A stretch of 9,797 nt of DNA from an uncultured Actinomycetospora sp. GTDB lineage: Bacteria; Actinomycetota; Actinomycetes; Mycobacteriales; Pseudonocardiaceae. The position numbers and the translations under genes are program-made. Each line of letters starts with the position of its first letter. Position 1 is the stretch's first letter. The stretch spans positions 1-9,797 of the forward strand of contig CADCTH010000517.1 of NCBI GenBank assembly GCA_902805495.1, read 5' to 3'. Of this stretch, positions 1 through 6,404 are shown in pieces. The notes under the pieces are model-generated. The model worked only from the letters and a program-made list of their open reading frames with translations, ran no database searches and was not told the DNA's origin.

Positions 1-127
1 CCACCTCGGTGCCGCGCACCGCGTCCGCGGCGGCGGTCACCGGCACGGCGAGCGCCGCGGCGACGCCCGCCGCCCCGGCCGCCGCCAGCTCCTCGGGCCG
101 CACGACCGGCCCGTCCTGTTCGTCCAC
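1..127 (-). CDS. 5' end of an unidentified gene, running off the left edge
   Basis: A minus-strand frame is open from a GTG at 127 to the window edge (42 codons), with nearly every third codon position G or C, as expected of coding DNA here. The product begins MDEQDGPVVRPEELAAAGAA and continues Ala/Val-rich. No upstream in-frame ATG, GTG or TTG was found back to about base 170, and a GGAA stretch lies 5 bases before the GTG as a weak ribosome binding site. It diverges from mug, leaving about 100 bases for two promoters. The visible part holds no recognisable domain, so no function is proposed. The opposite strand is also open here, but as a low-complexity Ala/Pro/Arg translation that resembles no Mug protein. 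Confidence 0.45.
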   Translation of the reverse strand, partial: MDEQDGPVVRPEELAAAGAAGVAAALAVPVTAAADAVRGTEV

Positions 128-215
128 ACCGGTTCCGACGCACCCGGGACGGGCGGGGATCCGGGGTCCCCGGCCGCCTGGGGACGCACGCGGCCGATGG
201 GGACGGCGTCCGGCG

Positions 216-221
216 GATACT
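216..221 (+). promoter_or_regulatory. Possible -10 box of a leaderless mug promoter
   Basis: GATACT ends 6 bases before the GTG start of mug. That would place the transcription start at or next to the start codon, the usual geometry of leaderless actinobacterial transcripts. No convincing -35 is visible, and only a poor SD-like GGCGGA lies upstream. This is an inference from spacing only. Confidence 0.3.
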
Positions 222-227
222 GACCGG

Positions 228-788
228 GTGGGCTTCACCGCCGAGCAGCTCGAAGCCGCCCGCTCCCGCCTGCTCCCCGACGTCCTGCCCGGAGACGGCG
301 ACCCGCCGCTGCGCGTGCTGTTCTGCGGCATCAACCCGGGGCTGCTGTCCGCCGCGACCGGGCACCACTTCGCGCGCCCCGGGAACCGGTTCTGGCCCGC
401 GCTGCACGCCGCGGGCTTCACCCCGCGCCGGTTCGCGCCCGCCGAGCAGCACCTGCTGCCCGGGCTCGGGCTGGGCATCACCAACGTCGCGCCGCGCGCC
501 ACGGCCCGCGCCGACGAGCTCGACGACGCCGAACTGGTCGCGGGCGGCGAGCGGCTGCGCGCCCTCGTCGGCGAGGTCCGGCCGGCGTGGCTCGCGGTGG
601 TCGGGATCGGGGCGTACCGCGTGGCGTTCGGCGAGCGGAAGGCCGCCGCGGGCCGCCAGGAGCGGACCCTGGGCCCGACCGGTCTCTGGGTGCTGCCGAA
701 CCCGAGCGGGCTCAACGCCCACCACACCCCGGCGAGCCTCGCGGCAGCGTTCGCGGCGCTGCGGGAGGCCGTGGAGGAGCCCGGATAG
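228..788 (+). CDS. mug: G/U mismatch-specific uracil/thymine-DNA glycosylase (Mug/TDG family)
   Basis: This 186-residue protein belongs to the Mug/TDG branch of the uracil-DNA glycosylases, which remove uracil or thymine mispaired with guanine to start base-excision repair. Motif 1 is GINPG at residues 34-38, with Asn36 matching the catalytic Asn of the family. GNRFWPALHAAGF follows, close to the ANRFW segment of E. coli Mug. Motif 2 is NPSGLNAHH at 158-166, the loop that inserts into the DNA. The length is slightly above E. coli Mug (about 168), mostly through a longer N-terminus. The GTG at 228 is chosen because the family alignment begins shortly after it. The frame is open back to base 9, but that part is low-complexity. 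The quinone-oxidoreductase gene follows after 29 bases on the same strand, so co-transcription is likely, although no functional link is obvious. Confidence 0.9.
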   Translation: MGFTAEQLEAARSRLLPDVLPGDGDPPLRVLFCGINPGLLSAATGHHFARPGNRFWPALHAAGFTPRRFAPAEQHLLPGLGLGITNVAPRATARADELDDAELVAGGERLRALVGEVRPAWLAVVGIGAYRVAFGERKAAAGRQERTLGPTGLWVLPNPSGLNAHHTPASLAAAFAALREAVEEPG

Positions 789-817
789 CCCGCGCCGATC
801 GGGGGCACCTGGCGGGC

Positions 818-1801
818 ATGAAGGCTGCGCTCTACCGCCGGACCGGTCCCGCCGCCGAGGTGCTCTCGGTCGAGGACGTCGACGTGCCCGACCCCGGGCC
901 CGGCGAGGTCCGCGTCCGCATCACGGCGTCCGGGATCAACCCCACGGACTGGAAGACCCGCGCCGGGCTCACCGGACAGGACCCCGACGATTTCCAGATC
1001 CCGCACCAGGACGGCGTCGGCGTCGTCGACGCGGTGGGCGAGGGCGTCGACGACGCGCTCGTCGGGCAGCGTGTGTGGCTCTTCCTGTCAGCCTTCGGCA
1101 ACCGCTACGGCACCGCCGCCGAGTACAGCGTGCTGCCCGCCGCGCACGTCCGCCCGCTGCCCGGCGACGCCCCCGACGAGCTGGGCGCGTGCCTCGGCGT
1201 CCCGGCCGTGACCGCGGCGCACTGCCTGCTCGTGGGCGGCGCCGGCGATCCGGCCGCGCTGCGCGGGCGCGACGTGCTCGTCGTGGGCGGGGCCGGGGCG
1301 GTCGGGCACTACGCGATCGAGCTGGCCAAGCACGCCGGCGCGCGCGTCGTCACCACCGTCAGCTCGGAGGAGAAGGGGGAGCTGGCCCACGCCGCCGGCG
1401 CCGACCTCGTCGTCAACTACCGCGAGCCCGGGGTCGTCGAGCGCGTGCAGGGCTTCACCTCCCGCGTCGACCGCATCGTCGAGGTCGCCCTGGGCGCCAA
1501 CCTCGAGCTGGACCTGGCCGTCGCGGGCGCCGGGACGGTGATCGCGGTGTACGCCAACGAGCCGAACGACCCGGTGGTGCCGACGCGGCGGTTCATGGTC
1601 GCCAACGCGTCGATCAACTACGTGCTGCTCTACGGCGTGCCGGCCGAGCAGCTCGAGGCCGCGGTGTCCTGGACCGCCGACGCCGCCGGCAGCGGGGCGC
1701 TCTCGCCGCTGCCGGTGACCCGCTACGGGCTCGACGACGTGGTCGCCGCGCACGAGGCGGTGGAGAACGGGGCCGTCGGCAAGGTCGTGCTCGTGCCCTG
1801 A
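818..1801 (+). CDS. Zinc-independent NADPH:quinone oxidoreductase-like protein (MDR superfamily)
   Basis: This 327-residue medium-chain dehydrogenase/reductase is probably a soluble NADPH-dependent reductase of quinones or enones. The N-terminal GroES-like domain carries GINPTDWK at 39-46. The residue pattern there is that of the quinone-oxidoreductase branch, without the Cys/His ligands of the catalytic zinc of alcohol dehydrogenases. The Rossmann nucleotide-binding turn is GGAGAVG at 157-163, followed by HYAIELAKHAGARVV. The C-terminus has the usual family ending, AHEAVENGAVGKVVLVP. The length is typical. The ATG at 818 starts exactly at the conserved MKAALYRR N-terminus, 29 bases after mug. 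The gene ends 3 bases from the stop of the convergent monooxygenase. Substrate and electron acceptor cannot be told from sequence. Confidence 0.88.
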   Translation: MKAALYRRTGPAAEVLSVEDVDVPDPGPGEVRVRITASGINPTDWKTRAGLTGQDPDDFQIPHQDGVGVVDAVGEGVDDALVGQRVWLFLSAFGNRYGTAAEYSVLPAAHVRPLPGDAPDELGACLGVPAVTAAHCLLVGGAGDPAALRGRDVLVVGGAGAVGHYAIELAKHAGARVVTTVSSEEKGELAHAAGADLVVNYREPGVVERVQGFTSRVDRIVEVALGANLELDLAVAGAGTVIAVYANEPNDPVVPTRRFMVANASINYVLLYGVPAEQLEAAVSWTADAAGSGALSPLPVTRYGLDDVVAAHEAVENGAVGKVVLVP

Positions 1802-1809
1802 CCGTCAGG
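1797..1809. repeat. 13-base palindrome containing both convergent stop codons
   Basis: CCTGAC-C-GTCAGG is a perfect palindrome. Its left arm holds the TGA of the quinone oxidoreductase and its right arm holds the reverse-strand TGA of the monooxygenase. The one-base loop is too tight for a good RNA hairpin and there is no U-tract, so a bidirectional terminator is only a weak possibility. The symmetry may simply come from two TGA codons facing each other. Confidence 0.35.
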
Positions 1810-3104
1810 TCCCCGCGAGCTCCCACGCCCGCGGACGGCTGAGCGCCCGGTCGCCGTCGGCGAACGTGGCCCGGCGCAGGGTGGCCGACCGCGCGCACAG
1901 GCGGAACCAGGCCCGCGCCGCCCGCGTGCGCCACACGCCGCCCGCGAGCATCTGGTCGCGCACGGCGAGGGCGTCGGCGACGGCGGCCGCGCCGTGCTCG
2001 CGCAGGTCGGTCTCGTAGGCACCGACGGCCCCGACGAGGTCGGCGGGGTCCCCGGCGAGGGCCCGGGTCAGCCGGCGGGCGTCGCGCAGCGCGGTGTTGC
2101 CCCCGAGCCCGCCGGTGGCCGGGACGGCGTGCACCGCGTCGCCGAGCAGGGTGACCCGCGACGGCTCCCACACGGGGATCCCGGGCGCGACGACGAACGC
2201 GCTGGCGCCGCGGCTGTCGGGGTCGCACGACGCGAGGACCCGGCGCAGCGTCGGGTGCCACCCGGCGGTCAGCCCGTCGACGAGCGCGGCGAGGGCGTCG
2301 GGGTCGTCGGTGTCGAGGTCCGGCGGCACGTGGCGGGGCGCGGTGACGAACGCGGTGAGCAGGTAGGGCAAGTCGATCGCGGGCGCCGCACGTCCGGTGG
2401 CCGCGGCGAGCGCCGCGCGGGCGCCCGGCGGCGGGCGGTAGGCGGCGGTGAACAGCGAGCCCGGGCCCGGGTCCACGACGACGTGCATGCCCTGCTGCAG
2501 GACCGCCGGGACCCAGCCCCGCGTCTCCGCGGTGAGCGGCACCTTGCCCGCGAGCCCGACCACCCCGGCGGGCACCGGCTCCGCGTCGGGCAGGTACTGC
2601 CGCCGGACCCGCGAGCCGACGCCGTCGGCGCCGACGAGCAGGTCGACCTCGACCCGCCCGCCGTCGACGAACCGGGCGACGACCCGCCCGTCGGCGGTGT
2701 GCTCGTAGGCGGCGAACTCGGCGCCGAAGTGCACGACGTCCTCGAGGCCCGCGAGCAGCAGCCGGCGCAGCGCGCGGCGGTCGACGGCGTAGTGGCCCTC
2801 GGACGGGTCGGACGCGTGCGGGTAGGCGATCGCCTCCTCGACCTCGACGAGCTCGTCGAGCCGTTCGGTGAGGAAGCCGATCGGCCCCCCGGGCGCCGAC
2901 GTGGCGAGGAACGCCTCCCACAGCGGGGCGGGCAGGCGCGTGCAGCGAGCGGGCGCCGGCCGCGTCGACGTGGATGCGGTAGCCCTCCCAGCGCGACGCC
3001 GGGTCGCGGTCGCGCTCGTACACCGCGACGTCCACACCGGCGCGTCGCAGGCCCTGCGCCAGGCACAGCCCGCCGATCCCGCCGCCGATCACCACGACCT
3101 GCAC
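1805..3104 (-). pseudogene. FAD-dependent monooxygenase (PHBH fold), frameshifted near the N-terminus
   Basis: Two minus-strand frames together make one class A flavoprotein monooxygenase of about 432 residues, a normal length. The first frame starts at GTG 3104 and gives 56 residues with the FAD dinucleotide motif GGGIGG at 7-12 and the acidic YERD strand end. At base 2936 the homology moves by one base to a second frame. That frame holds the DG motif (LLVGADGVGSRV, about 2605-2640) and the GD motif (LLGDAVHAVPATGGLGGNT, about 2095-2150), and ends at TGA 1805. The event is one extra base or two missing bases within about 2933-2943. Translation of the first frame alone would lose the whole substrate domain. 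The start is one base after the tetR stop, with a strong GGGGGA ribosome binding site, so the two genes are co-transcribed and probably translationally coupled. Such enzymes hydroxylate aromatic compounds or antibiotics. The substrate here is unknown, and a sequencing error remains possible. Confidence 0.85.
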
Positions 3105-3105
3105 G

Positions 3106-3639
3106 TCACTTCCCCCGATCGGTCGCGCCGAGCTGGGCGAGCACCCGCGGGGCGAGGTCGGGCGCCAGGCGCACGCCCTTCACCGCCGCGATGACCAGTT
3201 CCGTGCGGGCGGCCGGGTCCGGCTCCCCGAGTGCGGTGAACAGCCCGGTGAGCACCGCCCGCCACCCGGCCTCCTGCCCCTCGACCGCCGCGCGCACCGA
3301 CGGGTCGCGTCGGGCGCGCAGGTCGAGCTCGGCGGTGACGGTGAACAGCTCCGGCCGCCGGGCGACGAGGTCGGCCAGGGCGTCGAGGTGCGCCGCGAGC
3401 GCGTCGGCCGGCGCCAGGTGCGAGGGGGGCGCGGTCGTCGCCAGCAGGGCCGCCGCGTGCTCGGCCACCGCCGCGACGAGCTCCGCCTTCGTCGCGACGT
3501 GGTGGTGCAGCGTCGACTGGTCGATGCCGACCGCGGCCGCCACCTGCCGCAGCCGCAGCCCTTCGAGGCCCACCTCGGCGACGAGCGCGAAGGCGGCGCG
3601 CACGAGCTGGTCGCGCCGCGAGCCGTCTCCATCAATCAC
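3106..3639 (-). CDS. TetR-family transcriptional regulator
   Basis: This 177-residue protein is a TetR-type repressor. The N-terminal helix-turn-helix is clear: LRLRQVAAAVGIDQSTLHHH at 28-47, followed by VATKAELVAAVAEH. The remaining helical C-terminal half is the ligand-binding and dimer domain, in which no ligand can be recognised. GTG 3639 is the only start that keeps the frame and the conserved first helix (RRDQLVRAAFALVAEVG). It lies inside a palindrome that is probably the protein's own operator. The stop is one base before the monooxygenase start, the usual arrangement of a regulator with the enzyme that modifies its inducer. It diverges from the choD-like gene across 81 bases and could control that gene too. 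The family assignment is firm; autoregulation is inferred. Confidence 0.92.
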   Translation of the reverse strand: MIDGDGSRRDQLVRAAFALVAEVGLEGLRLRQVAAAVGIDQSTLHHHVATKAELVAAVAEHAAALLATTAPPSHLAPADALAAHLDALADLVARRPELFTVTAELDLRARRDPSVRAAVEGQEAGWRAVLTGLFTALGEPDPAARTELVIAAVKGVRLAPDLAPRVLAQLGATDRGK

Positions 3640-3647
3640 TTGATGGA
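3628..3647. promoter_or_regulatory. Probable TetR operator overlapping the tetR start codon
   Basis: TCCATCAA and TTGATGGA are perfect 8-base inverted arms around a 4-base centre (TCAC), 20 bases in all. The centre falls on the GTG start codon of tetR and the right arm reaches the proposed tetR -10 box. Size, symmetry and position are typical of a TetR-dimer operator. It is also AT-richer than its surroundings, which makes chance symmetry less likely. Confidence 0.7.
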
Positions 3648-3676
3648 CGGTACGGGCCGCGGGGATGTGGCGTCTA
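3647..3676 (-). promoter_or_regulatory. Probable leaderless promoter of the tetR-monooxygenase pair
   Basis: Read on the minus strand, TAGACG (3676-3671) and TACCGT (3652-3647) resemble -35 and -10 boxes with an 18-base spacer. The GTG start of tetR follows the -10 after 7 bases, so the transcript would begin at or beside the start codon. The palindromic operator covers the end of the -10 box and the start site, consistent with steric repression. Inferred from motif fit only. Confidence 0.45.
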
Positions 3677-3677
3677 C

Positions 3678-3696
3678 CTGTGACCTGCCGTCACAG
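3678..3696. promoter_or_regulatory. Inverted repeat in the divergent promoter region, likely a second regulator site
   Basis: CTGTGAC and GTCACAG are perfect 7-base arms around a 5-base spacer (CTGCC). The centre is 34 bases before the choD-like start codon, over the expected -35 region. The arms differ completely from the tetR palindrome, so a different regulator is implied. TGTGA/TCACA resembles Crp/Fnr half-sites, but the interval is 7 bases rather than 6. Confidence 0.5.
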
Positions 3697-3708
3697 CTAC
3701 CGGCGGGT

Positions 3709-3714
3709 TAATCT
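3709..3714 (+). promoter_or_regulatory. Possible -10 box of a leaderless promoter for the choD-like gene
   Basis: TAATCT fits the actinobacterial TAnnnT pattern and ends 6 bases before ATG 3721. No Shine-Dalgarno sequence lies in between, so a leaderless transcript is likely. No good -35 is seen; the inverted repeat at 3678-3696 occupies that place. Confidence 0.5.
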
Positions 3715-3720
3715 CTGCGG

Positions 3721-5481
3721 ATGTCACCACGTCAGGGGGAGCACCAGGAGACGCAGCGGAGCGGAGCTCGACTCCACTACGACGTGCTCGTCGTCGGGTC
3801 CGGGTTCGGCGGCAGCGTCACCGCGCTGCGCCTCGCCGAGAAGGGCTACCGCGTCGGGGTCCTCGAGGCCGGCCGGCGCTTCACGCCGGAGACGCTGCCC
3901 TCGACGTCGTGGGACGTGCGGAACTTCCTCTGGGCCCCGTGGCTCGGCTGCTACGGCATCCAGCGCATCCACGTGCTGCGCGACGTGGTGGTGCTCGCCG
4001 GCGCCGGTGTCGGCGGCGGGTCGCTGAACTACGCCAACACCCTCTACCGGCCCAAGAGCGACGCGTTCTACCGCGACCCGCAGTGGTCGGCGATGACCGA
4101 CTGGCGCGACGAGCTCGACCCGTTCTACGACCAGGCGACGCGGATGCTCGGCGTGGTGACACAGCCGTCGGTGACGCCGTCGGACGTCGTGATGCGCCAG
4201 GTCGCGCAGGAGCGCGGGCGGGGCGACACGGTCAGCCCGACGCAGGTCGGCGTGTACTTCGGCGCGGGCCCGGGCGTCACGGCGCCGGACCCGTTCTTCG
4301 GCGGCGCCGGACCCGCCCGCACGGGCTGCCTCGAGTGCGGCGAGTGCATGACCGGCTGCCGCCACGGCGCCAAGAACACGCTGGAGACGAACTACCTCGC
4401 GCTGGCCGAGGCGGCGGGTGCGGTCGTGCACCCCGAGACGACGGTCCGGACCGTGCGTCCCACCGCGGCCGGCTACGCCGTCGACACCCGCGGCACGCGC
4501 CGGCGCCGGCAGCGGATCACCTACTCCGCGGACCAGGTCGTGTTCTCCGCCGGCACCTGGGGCACGCAGACACTCCTGCACCGCCTGCGCGACACGGGCG
4601 TGCTGCCCCGGATCTCGCGCAAGCTCGGGGAGCTGACGCGGACGAACTCCGAGGCGCTGGTCGGCGCGATGGCCCGCCGGCCGCCCGAGCGCGGCGGCCC
4701 GCGCGACTTCACCCGCGGCGTCGCCATCACCTCGTCCTTCCACCCCGACGAGGACACCCACATCGAGCCCTGCCGCTACGGCTACGGCAGCAACGCGATG
4801 GGCCTGCTGACGACGCTGATGACCGACGGCGAGGGGCGGGTGCCGCGCGCGCTCAAGCTGCTCGGCGGCATCGCCCGGCACCCGCGGACCTTCGTGCGCT
4901 CGCTGGACAAGCGACGCTGGTCGGAGCGCACGGTGATCGCGCTGGTCATGCAGTCGCTGGACAACTCGATCACCGTGCGGCGGCGGTTCGGGCGGCTGGT
5001 GTCGCGGCAGGGCCACGGCACCCCGAACCCGACGTGGATCCCGGCCGCCAACGACACGGTGCGCCGGATCGCCGAGATCATCGACGGCGACCCCGGCGGC
5101 ACCTGGGGCGAGGCGGTGAACATGCCGATGACCGCGCACTTCATCGGCGGCTGCCCCATCGGCCCGGACCCCTAGCACGGCGTGGTCGACGGCTACCAGC
5201 GGCTCTACGGGCACCCCGGCCTGCACGTGGTCGACGGCGCGGCGCTCTCGGCGAACCTCGGGGTGAATCCCTCGCTGACCATCACCGCGCAGGCCGAGCG
5301 GGCCATGGCGTTCTGGCCGAACAAGGGCGAGCGCGACCCCCGCCCGGAGCTCGGCGCGCCCTACCGCCGCGTCGACCCGGTGCCCCCGCGCGCGCCCGTG
5401 GTCCCCGCCGACGCCCCCGGCGCCCTGCGCCTCGTCCCCCTCGGCACCCCCGCCGTCCCTCCCCGCACTCCTGTGCCCTGA
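3721..5481 (+). pseudogene. choD: ChoD-type GMC oxidoreductase (cholesterol oxidase-like), interrupted by an in-frame amber codon
   Basis: The whole frame encodes 586 residues, close to mycobacterial ChoD (about 578), a flavoprotein of the glucose-methanol-choline family linked to 3-beta-hydroxysterol oxidation. The FAD motif is GSGFGG at 26-31, with the ribose-binding Glu at 49. GAGVGGGSLNYAN lies near residue 95. A four-Cys motif, CLECGECMTGC, is at 203-213. A TAG at 5173-5175 stops translation at residue 484. The same frame then continues with HGVVDGYQRLYG, VVDGAALSANLGVNPSLTIT and a Pro-rich tail to TGA 5481, all typical of the family C-terminus. By family comparison the catalytic pair is His473, before the stop, and Asn516, after it, so a truncated product should be inactive. 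The mycobacterial protein has Glu at the stop position as I recall it, so one G-to-T change would explain it. A sequencing error or readthrough cannot be excluded. Confidence 0.88.
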
Positions 5482-5486
5482 CCCCC

Positions 5487-5632
5487 GTGCCAGCGTGGGG
5501 GCCACGCTGGCGTTCAACGCCAGGAAAGCCCCCACGATCTTGTCGCGGGCTTCTGGGTCGTGGGCGCCGAGGTCCGGATCGAGCTGGTGGAAATACTGGC
5601 GTCCAACGCCAGCGTGGCCCCCACGCTGGCAC
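5487..5632. repeat. 146-base structured intergenic element with 37-base inverted ends
   Basis: The ends (5487-5523 and 5596-5632) are inverted copies of each other with two mismatches. Each end contains a perfect 10-base-arm hairpin, GCCAGCGTGG-N3-CCACGCTGGC, plus a second palindrome of the form CTGGCGTT-C-AACGCCAG (imperfect in the right copy). The 72-base core has its own competing stems: CCCACGA/TCGTGGG at 5531-5537/5558-5564 and AAGCCC/GGGCTT at 5526-5531/5547-5552. The short sequence ACCCC lies one base outside both ends (5481-5485 and 5634-5638), possibly a target duplication but low in complexity. It resembles a REP/BIME-type or MITE-like element. Its dispersal in the genome cannot be judged from one copy. 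Confidence 0.75.
5489..5511 (+). terminator. Strong hairpin directly after the choD-like gene, possible terminator
   Basis: A 10-base GC-rich stem with a GGG loop begins 7 bases after the final TGA of the choD-like frame. There is no U-tract, which is common for actinobacterial terminator-like stems. The mirrored stem with a CCC loop at 5608-5630 could act on transcripts in either direction. Both belong to the larger repeat element. Confidence 0.4.
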
Positions 5633-5665
5633 CACCCCGTGCGCCAGGGACCGCGGGGGAACGGC

Positions 5666-5670
5666 GAGGA
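5666..5670 (+). promoter_or_regulatory. Ribosome binding site deciding the pepE start
   Basis: GAGGA sits 8 bases before GTG 5679. It supports that codon over the next in-frame GTG at 5691, which would be 20 bases away. Confidence 0.6.
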
Positions 5671-5678
5671 TCAGGCTC

Positions 5679-6404
5679 GTGGCCGCCGATGTGCTCCTGT
5701 TCTCGAACTCCCGACCGCCCGGCGCCGAGGTTCCCTTCGCCCACGCCGTCGCGCCGCTGCGCGAGCACCTCGGCGACCGCACGGTCTGGTTCGCCCCCTG
5801 GGCCGGCCACGACCTCGACGCCTACACCGGCTTCGTCGCCGACGCGCTGAGCGAGGTCCTCGGCCCTCTCGACGTCCGCGGCCTGCACCGCGAGCCGGAC
5901 CCCGCGGCGACGATCCGCGCCGCCGACCCCGCCCGCGAGACCGTCTTCGTCGGCGGCGGCAACACGTTCCGCCTGCGCCGCCGGGTGGGCGACAACGGCG
6001 TCCTCGCCGCCCTGCGCGAGCGCACCGACCTCCGCTACGCCGGGGCCAGCGCCGGCTCCAACCTCGCCTGCCCGACGATCATGACCACGAACGACATGCC
6101 GATCGTCGACCCGGGCGGCCTCGACGCCCTCGCGCGCCTCCCCGTGCAGATCAACCCGCACTACCTCGACCCCGACCCGCTCTCCACCCACCGCGGCGAG
6201 ACCCGCGAGGAGCGCATCCACGAGTTCCACGAGGAGAACGCCGTCGCGGTCGTCGGCCTGCGCGAGGGCGCATGGCTGTTCCGCTCCGGCGAGCGCCTGA
6301 CCCTGGACGGCTGGACCGCCCGGCTCTTCCGCCGCGGCCACGAGCCGGCGGAGCTCACGGCGGGTACCGACCTCTCGTGGCTGCTCGCGACACCTTCGTC
6401 CTGA
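5679..6404 (+). CDS. pepE: Peptidase E, alpha-aspartyl dipeptidase (MEROPS S51)
   Basis: This 241-residue cytoplasmic serine peptidase should cleave dipeptides with N-terminal aspartate (Asp-X). The triad expected from enteric PepE is present with the correct spacing: Ser124 in GASAGSN, Asp139 in TTNDMPIVDP and His161 in QINPHY. VGGGNTFRL at 91-99 is the conserved glycine loop of the S51 fold, and GETREERI is also conserved. The same family includes cyanophycinase, but the TTNDMPIVDP and NPHY segments point to PepE. GTG 5679 is chosen for its ribosome binding site. The gene follows a structured repeat and is first in a three-gene operon. Its 3' end overlaps the amidohydrolase start by 28 bases, so translation is probably coupled. 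No signal peptide is seen. Confidence 0.9.
   Translation: MAADVLLFSNSRPPGAEVPFAHAVAPLREHLGDRTVWFAPWAGHDLDAYTGFVADALSEVLGPLDVRGLHREPDPAATIRAADPARETVFVGGGNTFRLRRRVGDNGVLAALRERTDLRYAGASAGSNLACPTIMTTNDMPIVDPGGLDALARLPVQINPHYLDPDPLSTHRGETREERIHEFHEENAVAVVGLREGAWLFRSGERLTLDGWTARLFRRGHEPAELTAGTDLSWLLATPSS

Noticed and set aside
9..227. Extension of mug toward base 9
   Set aside because: The extra residues are low-complexity and have no counterpart in Mug proteins, while the minus strand of 1-127 looks better as coding. GTG 228 gives a family-like N-terminus.
3678..3696. Canonical Crp binding site
   Set aside because: The half-sites fit, but they are 7 bases apart rather than 6, so the classical geometry is not met.
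3640..3720. KstR-type cholesterol regulon operator upstream of the choD-like gene
   Set aside because: No TnnAACnnGTTnnA-like sequence is present. The two palindromes found here have different half-sites.
5173..5175. Recoding of the amber codon as pyrrolysine
   Set aside because: Nothing in the window suggests a pyrrolysine system, actinobacteria generally lack it, and Glu is the residue expected here. A point mutation or sequence error is simpler.
3724..5535. Long minus-strand open frame opposite the choD-like gene
   Set aside because: It is low-complexity, has no motifs, and lies opposite a clearly recognised flavoprotein sequence.
5487..5632. CRISPR-like repeats
   Set aside because: There are only two copies, in inverted orientation, with no regular direct repeat-spacer pattern and no cas genes.
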